A DNA stretch of 64,000 nucleotides from Triparma columacea (Eukaryota; Sar; Bolidophyceae; Parmales; Triparmaceae): positions 1-64,000 of the forward strand of contig BRYA01000100.1 of the NCBI GenBank assembly GCA_030267965.1. The letters are read 5' to 3'. Both the position numbers and the translations under genes were made by a program. Positions 35,952 through 46,461 of this stretch are shown piece after piece (positions within the stretch are counted from its first letter, which is position 1; each line of letters starts with the position of its first letter). The notes beneath the pieces were generated by a model. That model had not been told where the DNA came from. It made no database searches and saw nothing but the letters and a program-made list of their open reading frames with translations.

Positions 35952-38900
35952 ATGGTTTGCAGTCGAGTGAAAGTGTCTCATATTTGCCTAATCTTTTGGA
36001 CCTGCTTAGTCCTAGTCGGAGGGAGGTCATTGGGTGAGGTGAATGTGGTCGATATGAACGGGCTGTTCAACACCGTCAGTAATTATGCAACTACCAACAC
36101 TGGCAACTCCATCATGGCGAATGATGACACTGTGGTTCTAGCTGTTGGGTCGTATAAATGCTCACAGGGGACTTGTGCAGATAGTTCTAACATGCTGTGG
36201 ACAGATGACTTGAATGGAGAGGTCAAGTGTGTGGAGGACAACGCAAGCTGTGTGTTGGATGGAGAGAATACAAGAAGAGGGATTAGTGTGTATGGAACTG
36301 GGAGTGGTACACTTATTCTCCGAGCTCTCAACTTCGACAAGGGGTATGAATATGAAGGTGGAGGGGTTTTCATGGATAGTGCCATAGTTGACTTGAAGCT
36401 CTGCGTCTTCTCCAACAATAGAGCTACAAGTAGTAGTTTTGGAGGTGGAGCAATTTTTGTTTGGAGTGGAACTATTAATATCTACGGTTCATTCTTCAAT
36501 GGAAACTCAGCAGACTCAGGAATTGGTGATGATATTTACAGGCTTGCTGGAACCATCACCATCCACAATACGTGCCCTTCTCCCTACTCCTCCAACACTC
36601 CAATCCAAGGTAAGACGAGAATGAGGATTGTGTAGTCTGTAGAACCATTCCTAACCCCACAACTCACTTTACGTTACCGCTGCACCAACTCCTATTCCTA
36701 CCTCTCGCAGGGTCCCGTTTGGACACTTACGGCACTGGCAATGGTGGACTCAACTGCAGAGAAGAGAACTGCAATTTTTTGGGTTGGGGTTGTGAAACAG
36801 TCTGTGACTTTTACTCTTACTCTCGTTGCTACTACTACTGCGATGCTGGGTACTACAACCCGACTGGCGGCGATTCAATTTCGGCTTGCCGAGCATGTCC
36901 CGCTGGTAAGTTTAGTACCATGAGCGGAATCACAAAGGAGTCCTCCTGCATCTCTTGTTCTGCCGGAACGTACAGCACGTCAACTGGAGCTACAAGCAAC
37001 GCTGCATGCGAAGATTGCGGCAAGGGGAAGTACAGTACATCAACAGGAGCCGCTACTTGCGAAGATTGCGGCAAGGGGAAGTACAGTACATCAACAGGAG
37101 CGATATCTGATGCTACTTGCGAAGATTGCGAAAAGGGGAAGTACAGTACATCAACAGGAGCCATATCCGACGCTACATGTGTAGATTGCGGTGAAGGAAA
37201 GTACAGCACATCAACAGGAGCGATATCCGCTGCTACTTGCGAAGATTGCGGCAAGGGGAAGTACAGTACATCAACAGGAGCGATATCGGCTGCTACTTGC
37301 GAAGATTGCGGCAAGGGGAAGTACAGTACATCAACAGGAGCGATATCCGCTGCTACTTGCGAAGATTGCGGCAAGGGGAAGTACAGTACATCAACAGGAG
37401 CGATATCCGCTGCTACTTGCGAAGATTGCGGCAAGGGGAAGTACAGTACATCAACAGGAGCCATCTCCGACGCTACTTGCGAAGATTGCGGCAAGGGGAA
37501 GTACAGTACATCAACAGGAGCGATATCCGCTGCTACATGTGTAGATTGCGGTGAAGGAAAGTACAGCACGTCAACTGGAGGCACAAGCGAATCAACATGT
37601 GAAGGTGAGATGGGAGGATATGTAGCATGTAAGCGACTCCCCACTACAATATGCCTAATCCATTTACCCAATCCCTCACTTGTCACAGCTTGCATTGCGG
37701 GAACATCCAGCTCTTCCATAGGAGCGACAAGTCCAGCCACTTGCACAACATGCCCCAAAGGTACCTACTCCGTAACGTCCTCTTCCTCCTGCACCGCCTG
37801 CCCGGCTGGCCGTTTCAATTCAGACGATGCCACTTCCCCAGATCTCCACACCGACTGCTCCATCTGCCAAGCTGGCAAGTACATCTCTGATAAAGGAACC
37901 AATGCCACAAAGCATATAGAGTGCGATTTGTGCCCTCTTGGAAAGAGCAACGGCTACGATAATACTGACGCCAGCAGACACAATTCGTTTGATGACTGCG
38001 AACCCTGTAATGTTGGGTACTACAATGACGTGGCTGGAGCTACAGTTTGCAAATCTTGCCCTGAGGGAAAGTCTTCAGGAGCTGGTTCGCCTGCTTGTTC
38101 TTCCTGTCCGATGGGTTATGCTTGCAATGACGACGGCACGCAAACTGCGTGTCCTACTGGAAAGTATAGGTGAGAAGGGGGGGGAACAAAGCGCATAGCG
38201 TCAACAATGTCACAAAGCAATGTCTTCAACTCTTCCTGAAGTTCACCGTTCACCTAATCCACTTATCTAACCGACCATCGACTCGTTTCGCTCGTCACCG
38301 CAGCGATGGGGGAACAGATGGCAAGTGTGAATCTTGTCTTTCGGGCCATAGGTGTCCTGGAGGAACGAAAGCAATGCCTTGCTCTCCTGGAAGTTTCCGA
38401 AGTGAGACATCATTGTCGACCGACGAATCGCGAAAATCTTGTGATCCTTGTGTAGCAGGAAGGTATCAAGGAGATGGCGGAAAGGAAGATTGTTCGGCTT
38501 GCCCTGAAGGATACTTCTGCACCGAGTCATCCACAGCTCCGATCCAATGCGGCAGCGTTGCTCTTTACTGTCCTACAGAGAGTCCCATTGTCAACGCTGC
38601 GACGTCAGGATACTACACTACCCCAACTAGCGCTCCCGCCGAAAATAGAGTTGCTCAACAGCGTTGTGAGGCCGGATTTGCTTGCGTAGGAGGCGTAAGG
38701 GAGGAGTGTGTTGAGGGCTCTACCTACCAGCCCAACCATTCTCAAACGTCCTGCATCACCTGCTCTACGTGTCCTGCTGGAACCTACGAGACCTCAGCCT
38801 GTACCACCACGTCTGACACTGTTTGTGAGCCCTGTCCTGCAGGTTTTGCGTGCTTGGAGGGTTTGAAGGCTCCCTGCACGGCAACTTCCAATTACCAACC

Positions 38901-41900
38901 TGATCCCTCCAAGTCCTCCTGTCTCACGTGCTCTACGTGTCCTGCTGGAACCTACGAAAGGTTGGCCTGTACCACCACGTCCGACACTATTTGTGAAGAG
39001 TGCTTAGCCGGTTCAGCCTCAATGGGAATCACCGCCACAGCTTGCGACTCTTGCACCGGCGAGGGCGAGTACTCTGACACCGACCGTGCCCCAGTGTGCA
39101 AGACTTCCCCCGCCGGTCACAAGCCCACGGATGATCACACCAACATTGAACTTTGCCCCAAGAATACCTTCTCCATCGGAGCAACCAACGAGTGCACGCC
39201 CTGCCCTTCCAACGGCCACTCTCAACCCGGCTCTTCCGCTTGTGAGCGGTGTTTGACAGGAAGGTACTTCAGCGAGCCAGACAACAAGTGTGAACTCTGT
39301 CCCAAGAACACTTACACAATATCGGGGGCGACCGACATTAGCGGGTGTACCGGCTGCCCTCCTGGTGGCCACTCCGATCCTGGATCCGGTTACTGCGAGC
39401 AGGTGAGAATAGTCGAGAAGTGAACGAGGTTGTGCACTTTGACACGCGAAGTTGTGCACTTTGACACGAGCATTATACAATCCCTCTTCCAGCACGCACC
39501 GCCCTCAACAATTCTAACCCACTTGCTTTGCTCGTCGCAGTGTTTGACTGGCACATACTTTCATGAGGCTTCCAATGATTGCCTTGCCTGCCCCTCAGGA
39601 ATGTTCTCGGCGACTGGAGGAACAAGTTTCGACGATTGCATGGATTGCGACCCAGGTTTTGTCAGCGACGACGGCGCCGGTTTCTGCTCCCCCTGCCTTG
39701 CCGGAAATTACTCCAACCCAACTCAGACGGCTTGCCTCCTCTGCCCCTCCGGCAAATTTTCTGGCATTGCTGCCACTGACTGCACCAATTGTGAAGCAGG
39801 CAAGTACACCAACCTTGGGGGTTCCGATGAGTGCTTCACTTGCCCCGACTACATGACATCAGACTCCGGATCAACCTCCTGCCGCTGCAAGGATAGCTTC
39901 CTGTCAATTGTTGATCCCGCCACCAATAAAACAACCTGCACCTGCGGTCCAGGAACAACGCTTGAGAACGGGGCTTGCGTGCCTTGCACCAACGGGTTCT
40001 TCAAATCGACCACATCCCTTGAAGCTTGCACCTCGTGTAACAAATTTGCTGTGAAGAATGCCATCCAGTCCAAGCGCCCCGCAACCTCTCCCCTCTCCTG
40101 CATGTGCTCGCGAGGAGACTACAGGGTTCTTGAACCTCCAGAAGAGAGTTTAAAAGACCCAAATTCAACTTTCATAGGACAGTGCCTTCCTTGTCCCGAG
40201 GGTACTCTTTGCGACGAAGCCGGAGTGACAGTCGAAAATCTTCCTCTAGAAATAGGGTACTGGAGGAGCAGCCGTGATTCCTCAAACGTTGTGAGGTGCT
40301 ACACGAAGTCTGCCTGCCTGCATCTCAACGATGACGACTCTGAAGACAAGCCCACCCTCTCTACCGACGACCAATGCGCCGATGGGCATACCGGACCCCT
40401 CTGCAACGTCTGTCAGCAAGACTTTGTCAAGTCAACCACGGGAGAGTGTTTGCAGTGTCAACCTTCCACCACTTCAGGCTCTGCAGCCTTATCCGTTCTA
40501 ATACTCGTCGGCCTCCCTCTCCTAATTTTATACCTCGTAAAGAGGAGGAGGGCGAGAAAGAAGAAGGACATGGACAGAACTTCAACTCTATCCGTCAGCG
40601 AGCAATTGAACGAAATGAGAAGCAACAAAAAGAGCAGGTTCCAAAGGTGGCGAACGAAGTTTAAGATTCTAACATCCTTCTACCAGATTGTGACACAGAT
40701 GGAGGGTGTGCTGGGCATCCGATTTCCTCCGATCTTTGAGAACTTCGCCCGCTCCGTTTCGCGGATAGCCAATCTCTCCTTCCTTCACGTTGCAAGGGTG
40801 GACTGCATGATGAAGATCAACTTCTACACCACCTTGGCTACAATGACAATAGCTCCTTTAGTAGGTGGGCTCTTAATTGCCTTAGTGGGGTTCACTTTCT
40901 ACAAGCGCACTTCCAACCCCGAAAAGAAGAAAGACATTTTGAAGGACACTAACGCTATCCTCCTCACCTTATCTTACCTTGTCTTTGCCTCCGTTAGCAC
41001 TTCAATCTTTGAAACCTTCAACTGTACGACGTTCGGTGACGACGAAACTCGCTATCTAGTATCCGACCAGTCCGTAAGCTGCGAAACTAGCGAGCACAAA
41101 CTTTGGCAGATCTACGCCTCAGTCATGATGTTCTTCTACCCCTTCGGAACGCCCCTCTTATACAGTTGGTTGCTGTGGAAGGACAGAGAGGTGCTCAAGG
41201 ACGACGAGGAGAGGGACAAGAACGAGAGTACCAACAAAAGCGCTTTTCTCTGGGACCAGTACTCTACCTCCTTCTGGTGGTTTGACATATTCGATTGTGC
41301 ACGCCGCCTCCTCCAAACCTCCTTCCTAATCTTCGTCTTCAAGGGCATGGCCTCCCAGATTGTTTTCGCAATGCTCCTCTCAGCCGTCTCCTCAGGTTTT
41401 TTCATCCACTGGAAGCCCTTCATTCGGGACTCCGACAACACCCTAGCAATCGCCTCCCAGTGCAGCATCTTCCTCACTCTCTTCTACGCCCTCCTTACTA
41501 AAGTGGGGGTAGATCAGGACGAGGATTACGATCAAGTTGCATTCGGTACACTTCTCATCGTCATCAACTTGCTTGGCGTCTTCATGGTTGCATCTGCCGC
41601 TCTAATCAAGCCCGTGAAGAAGCTCCTCAAGGTCCTTGCGAGAAAACATCGCCACAACGCCCTGATCAAGGGGATCACGTTGAATCATAGACCTTGGCCT
41701 GCGTTCGAAAAATACTTCTTCGAGTTAGTCAAGAGCACTGAGGAGACTGCGGGGTGGGAAAAGATCGATGCCAAGCATTTTGGAGGCGGGGGGAAGGGGC
41801 AGGCTTGGCTGGAGGAGACAGGCGTTGTCGCAGAGTGGAGGTGCAGCACAGGGGATGGGCCTATAGACCAGGGCAGGGTAGTTTACGAGCTGGATATCGG

Positions 41901-42456
41901 GATGGTGGACATTCTAACGTTCCTTCAAAAGTCAGATAGCAACAATCGGCTTCTAGGGAGCAACTCCGACGGGACAGATGACATGCACATAATTATAGAG
42001 ATGCCCTTACCGATTTGGGCGAGAGAATGCGTGATTCGAAGAAAAATCGAGATTAACGAGGATACGTGCTGGATCATTACGAGGACCAACCCAGGAAGGG
42101 ACGCAAGGCACGTGAGGAGAAACCCACTGAGAGTGATGTCCGATATTCACATCGGCGCGTACTACTTGGAGGCGTTGGGGAGCGCCAAGACGAAGGTAAC
42201 TCATATAGTGGGGTGCGATTTGAACGGAGTGTTCGCGCTGGATTGGATGGCGAGAATGGCCGCGCCGCTGCATATTAAGAGAACTGTGGATAGGAATGTA
42301 GACTATGTGAAAGGGATGGAGGAGGCCCTGGATTTTGGATCCATCTTTGGTGGGAAGGACGAGGAGGAGGGGACATTCGAGATGACCAATATTGCGGCGA
42401 GGAAAGTTCCGGTTGAGAAGATCACTAGTCCCCTTCAGGAGGAGGATGGAAGATAA
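35952..42456 (+). CDS. Large receptor-like protein: beta-helix, GCC2/GCC3 Cys repeats, multi-TM domain, START-like C-terminus
   Basis: Five exons (35952-36609, 36711-37604, 37689-38169, 38304-39402, 39541-42456) give 2,015 aa. A signal peptide (about 1-27) leads into a right-handed beta-helix-like region (about 50-215; GGGVFMDSAIVDL, GGGAIFVWSGTINIYG). About 1,100 residues of GCC2/GCC3 (ephrin-receptor-like) Cys repeats of the form C..CPAGTYS....A..C follow, including ten near-identical 20-residue units. Around residue 1358 a membrane helix starts, followed by a basic loop and about six to seven more helices up to about 1745. The cytosolic C-terminus (about 1780-1960; PLPIWARECVIRRKIEINED, then VTHIVGCDLNG) resembles a START lipid-binding domain. 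The plan suggests a cell-surface receptor or channel; ligand unknown. Intron 37605-37688 is stopless and 3n. Confidence 0.85.
36998..37600 (+). repeat. Ten-unit 60-bp coding tandem repeat (GCC2/GCC3 units)
   Basis: Units encode (T)C(E/V)DCG(K/E)GKYSTSTGAIS(A/D)A. Most are exactly 60 bases and five consecutive copies (about 37222-37522) are nearly identical at DNA level. One early unit is shortened to 51 bases. A variant with GTAGATTGCGGTGAAGG appears twice, at about 37181 and 37541, suggesting that a block of several units was itself duplicated. Confidence 0.95.
37605..37688 (+). other. Stopless in-frame intron of the GCC-repeat gene
   Basis: GTGAGA, a CCTAATCC branch-like motif and TCACAG bound an 84-nt segment with no stop codon in frame. 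Removal joins CE to ACIAGTSS and restores the Cys-repeat spacing. Confidence 0.75.
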
Positions 42457-42628
42457 TTTTGACCCGGTTCGCATTCTAAATGACCATCTTTCTGAAATCT
42501 TTTCTTTCGATAACCCTTTGCTCCCGTATCGTCAAGGAATCCCTTATTTTCACAATTTTCTTCAAAATACCATACACCATACACGCAGGACACAAACATC
42601 ACATCACACGAATACACACACGAATACA

Positions 42629-44481
42629 ATGAGTAATGTCGGCGTCGGTATCAGTGATGGAGCAGCAGTTAGTCAATTAAAATCACTTTACAGCGCCCTC
42701 TCGGAATGTGAGAAACTTCGTCGGGAGAAATTGGCTAATTTAGCTATTAAAAAGGTTATGGGAGATAATGATAGTGGAGTTGGGATAAATAGAGGTATCG
42801 TGATTGACGGAAAGAGGAAACCAGTACCTAAAAGACCTCTTATGAGCTCAATGAAAAGGGGGAAGACTGAGGTACAAGGGAAGGGGATTAGATTCGACAA
42901 GTCTGTGGTTATGGAAGAAGGGGGAGGGGGAGAGTCACCGCCCTTCACTGTGAGCGGGGGGGGGGAGTCACCACCATTTACTGTAGAAGGGGGGGTAGAG
43001 GGGGGGGAATCACCTCCGTTCACAGTGGGAGGAGCTGATGGGGGAGAGTCGCCACCGTTCACGGCAGATGCGATGGATATAGAGGGGGGAGAGAGCCCGC
43101 CTTATACTGCTGGGATGGGGGGGGAGAGGTAAGGTCGAAGAGCTGTGGGGAGAGAGAGAAATGAAGCGTGAACCTAACACCCCCCTCTTCCCCTGCTACT
43201 CCCCCACAGCGCTGCCGCACCTCCGGCTCCTTCCGGTACGGACACAATCACCCCAACCGTCTCGACGTCGACCACAATGGCTGCGATCCCAAAGAAGAAA
43301 AAGACAGCCAAGAGGAAGCCCCCTCCTCCCCCCTTGGGCGCCCCCCTCGTCAAGCCCCCTCCACCGGTCGACAAAAACGCCCTCCTCTTCCCCTCCGATT
43401 CTGGGGACCTGATCCTGACCTACGACTGGGACAGTCTCAAGGCCGCCGAGCCCCTGACCCTCCCTCTCAATGATTACAGCCCTGACGGCATACTGAAGGC
43501 AACGAGCAGCAACACGCTCGCCATCGAGTTCACGACGCCGGGGAACTCCAGCAGGTTCTGTTTGAGCATTGCTGGTGATAATAAGGACGAGAATAAGGTG
43601 AGGGTCGGGGGGGGGGGTAACGTGGGAGGGCCAAGCGAATACGTTCTCCACATTCTCACCGAAAACCGCGCTCACCACCACATCTGCAGATCTTCGAACA
43701 TACCCTCCTACACGTAAATCCTAGGCAATTCTGGAAGGGCGGGAAAATGCTCCTCAACGACTGCCAGGGCTACAACACGTGGGGAAAAGCCGTTACCGCG
43801 GACCTCGAAATGTTCCCAGTGGTGTTTGGAGTCAAGAGGGCCATCATGGTTATCCAGGTCAGGGAGGAAGGGTTCGACCTTTTCCTCCAGGGCAGGGAAA
43901 ACTTTGGGGAGGGGGGAGGGAGGGAGAGTAGGATGGTGAAGGGCTACGGTGACGGTCTGATGCACTGCTACAGATTTGAACACAGGGCAAGGCTTCCAGC
44001 AGAGGGGGACAAACTGTGGCTGCAGTTTCTGACTCATGCGGATGACAAGAAAGGGGAGAACCAGAACTGGACGGTTCACAGGATGTGGTGGGGGAAGCAG
44101 ACCCTGTTCGCGGACGTTCACCCTGACGGGAGCGTGCCAGGGGTCAACCTCCAGCAGCAGCTCCACCCGCACAAGCTGTTCATATCTGGGCTCGACAAGG
44201 GGGACGGCAGCGCGGGGCACCTGGAGAGGCAGCAGGCCATAATGGAGAGGGACTTCCAGAAGTACGGGGACAAGCAGGAGGGCGTCGTGGTCAGCTTGAG
44301 GAACGGGGGGAGCTACGCACTGGTGACGCTGGCGGACAAGGAGATGACGGACAAGGCGCTGGTGGAAATGAGGGGGAAATACGAGAGGATGGCGAGGGCG
44401 GACAAGACGCAGAGGGAGATACTGGAGGACAGAGAGAGGAGGGAGAAGGAGGAGGCAGCATTGGCTGCCACTTCATGGTAA
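42629..44481 (+). CDS. Galectin-like domain plus RNA-recognition-motif protein with GGESPPFTV repeats
   Basis: Three exons (42629-43128, 43210-43597, 43690-44481) give 559 aa. The N-terminal third is low complexity and carries about five repeats of GGESPP(F/Y)T(V/A) between 105 and 160, then a Lys/Pro-rich linker. Residues about 205-370 look like a galectin-type beta-sandwich: LLHVNPRQFW, then LLNDCQGYNTWGK and EEGFDLFLQG match the order H-NPR, N, W, then the F-x-x-F-x-N/Q-G strand of galectins. Residues about 445-525 form an RRM (LFISGLD as RNP2, GGSYALVTLA as RNP1). A charged helix ends the protein. No signal peptide, so probably nucleocytoplasmic. The RRM call is fairly safe; the galectin call is by motif order only. 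Confidence 0.7.
42930..43110 (+). repeat. GGESPPFTV-coding repeats
   Basis: Five imperfect repeats of about 27-45 bases contain GGGGGAGAGTC(A/G)CC(A/G)CC(C/A/G)TTC-type sequence and encode GGESPPFTV with variable Gly/Val spacers. Confidence 0.8.
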
Positions 44482-44514
44482 CTATTGGAATTTTGTTTGG
44501 AAGACGCTGTTACT

Positions 44515-45720
44515 TTATTTTGGGGGCGCGCTGGGGGATGGTACGACGGAGGCGATGACGGGCTCCTCGACCACTGCGACTTGAGCGTAGTCTAGGGTGG
44601 CGGCAGGGGTACTATTTATCAGGGAAGCGCCTTTTTCAGCAGCCGAAACATTTGATCTCCTCGATATCAGTAATATGGCCCCAACCACTACGACCCACAG
44701 AGCCCAAATAGGCGCCAACCATTTGTAGCCGACGATCCCATAATCTATATTTCCCTCCCAATGAACCCTGGCCCCACCCTGACTATCCCCCCCGTCAGCC
44801 ACAGCATAGATGTAGGGCGAATATGCTTTTGGTGTCGATGGTGGAGTCCATGAGGGGTGGGACAGGTCGTAGTCTTTATTCGAGATTGTACACGAAACAC
44901 TTCCGGTGGAGAAAGTTCTGTCGTAATCGTTGTCTATGGCGACGTAGATATCGCTGTCGGAGGAGACGGAGAGGTGGAGGGAGGAACCAGACCCTGTGGT
45001 CCCCTTGACCCAGGACTGAGGAAAGGCTTAGATATTGAGAGGTGCGGTGCTGTCTGGCATTTTGTCAATTCTCACCTTTGAGTCCCATGAACCAAACCAT
45101 GCTGATGAATCGCCGTCCTCCATCCACCTGTTCAGCTTCGATTTGTTTTTGAACATGAGGAAATAGCATCCGTCCCTTGATGCAGGCTCACACGTAATCT
45201 TTGATCCCCCCCCATTCAAATGAATCTCCCAGAAGTCAAAGGAACCTGGCTCTAAAGTGGTCGTCGTTTCGAATTCTGAAAGACGGAAGGAGGGGAGGAG
45301 GGGGCGGGGAGTACGAAAACCAAGAACCTCAGCATGGTCTGGCTGAAACGATACATCGCGGAGGAAGCAAGACGGGTCAGAGGGATTGCAAGGGAGGGAG
45401 AACAGAAAGCGAGTTTCCGGTGGTTCCATCTCAAAGTCACCACCACTCCACGAGTTAGAGTACACTAGTGGGGGGACAGATAGGAGGAGAAAGACGAAGA
45501 AGGAGGTCGCGATGAGGCACGTCACTCGGGAGCAACAATCACATTTGCAGCTGGTGTCAGAGCTGCCGCTGTGATGGGGTCTATGGTGGTGGTAGTGTCT
45601 GGAGTAGCTGTAGTCGTCATAGTAGGAAGACGTTGAACCATAGGAATAGGAGTTATAGGATCGAGAACCGCCCCAAGAGGAGGAGGAAGAACCATGTGAT
45701 CCATGACCCCCGTGTGGCAT
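44515..45720 (-). CDS. Two-helix membrane protein with extracytoplasmic domain
   Basis: Two exons (45720-45076, 45015-44515; short intron GTGAG...CTAAG...CTCAG) give 381 aa. The N-terminus is Ser/Gly/Tyr/His-rich and followed by a Cys cluster (CKCDCC) just before TM1 (about 67-88), a likely acylation site. Residues 90-300 would lie on the other side and contain paired cysteines. TM2 (about 320-340; WLAPIWALWVVVVGAILLIS) returns the tail to the cytosol. No family recognised. It converges with the galectin/RRM gene, with only 33 bases between the two stop codons, so their 3' UTRs must overlap. Confidence 0.65.
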
Positions 45721-46461
45721 TGTGATTTAATGAAAGTGAAGACGATAAATTATAGTGACCTAGGTAATGGTGGTTTAAAGATACCACCAGGTGGTCAAAA
45801 TACAAGCAATCGCGTTCAAATCGTCCCAAAAAGCTGTTAGGGCCAAAACAAACTAAAGGGAATCTTCAATGTCCATTTTTTCGGATTTTAAAATACGTTT
45901 ATGTTGATTGTTATTACTTTAAGTTGTTGATCGGTGATCATATTTTAATAAAACTGCTTTACAAGCTAATAAAAATAAAAAATAAAATAGTTAGATGACT
46001 TTGATTTGATGCAAACTACGAGTTATGAGCTCAAATTTTTTACAAATGTTCAAATATGTTCCAATTTATTGATCTTTATCTTTAATTGAACAAAAAAGTG
46101 CTTTGATAAAAATATTTTTGAAGATTTACTATAACATATTAGAATTGTATTAATCTCACATATGATCAAAATTTGTTTGTTATCTATAATATATATTTAT
46201 TTGCAAAAATTACTCATTAAAAAATTCAAAGACTATCAAAAAATTTGATTACCGTTGTGTCACGTCAGGAGCGTGTACATTGTGTTCCGGAGCGAATATA
46301 GCGTTTTTCCACATGTGAAACAAGCGCGAGGACAACAGGGGTGGGAGGAAAAACTGTGCACAAATGATGGCTGAGTTTCATCTATTTTTCTAATGATTGA
46401 CTTATACTTACACCCCCCCCCTACACCCCCATCCCCTGACATCCCCTGACATCCCCTCACC
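45721..46461. other. Gene-free stretch with strongly AT-rich core
   Basis: No coding frame is supported. From 45901 to 46260 the G+C content, counted by hand, is about 77 of 360 bases (21%), far below the GC-rich genes around it. Including 45781-45900 the 480-base block is about 26% GC. It holds many A/T runs and no obvious tandem repeat. It sits between the divergent-facing start of the two-TM gene and the 3' end of AASS. Confidence 0.75.

Noticed and set aside
36998..37600. CRISPR-like regular repeats
   Set aside because: The repeats are contiguous, in frame, lack spacers and encode Cys-repeat units of a eukaryotic surface protein.
36853..37758. 301-aa minus-strand open frame over the tandem repeats
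   Set aside because: Antisense of the in-frame 60-bp repeat; the repeated residues simply mirror the coding repeat.
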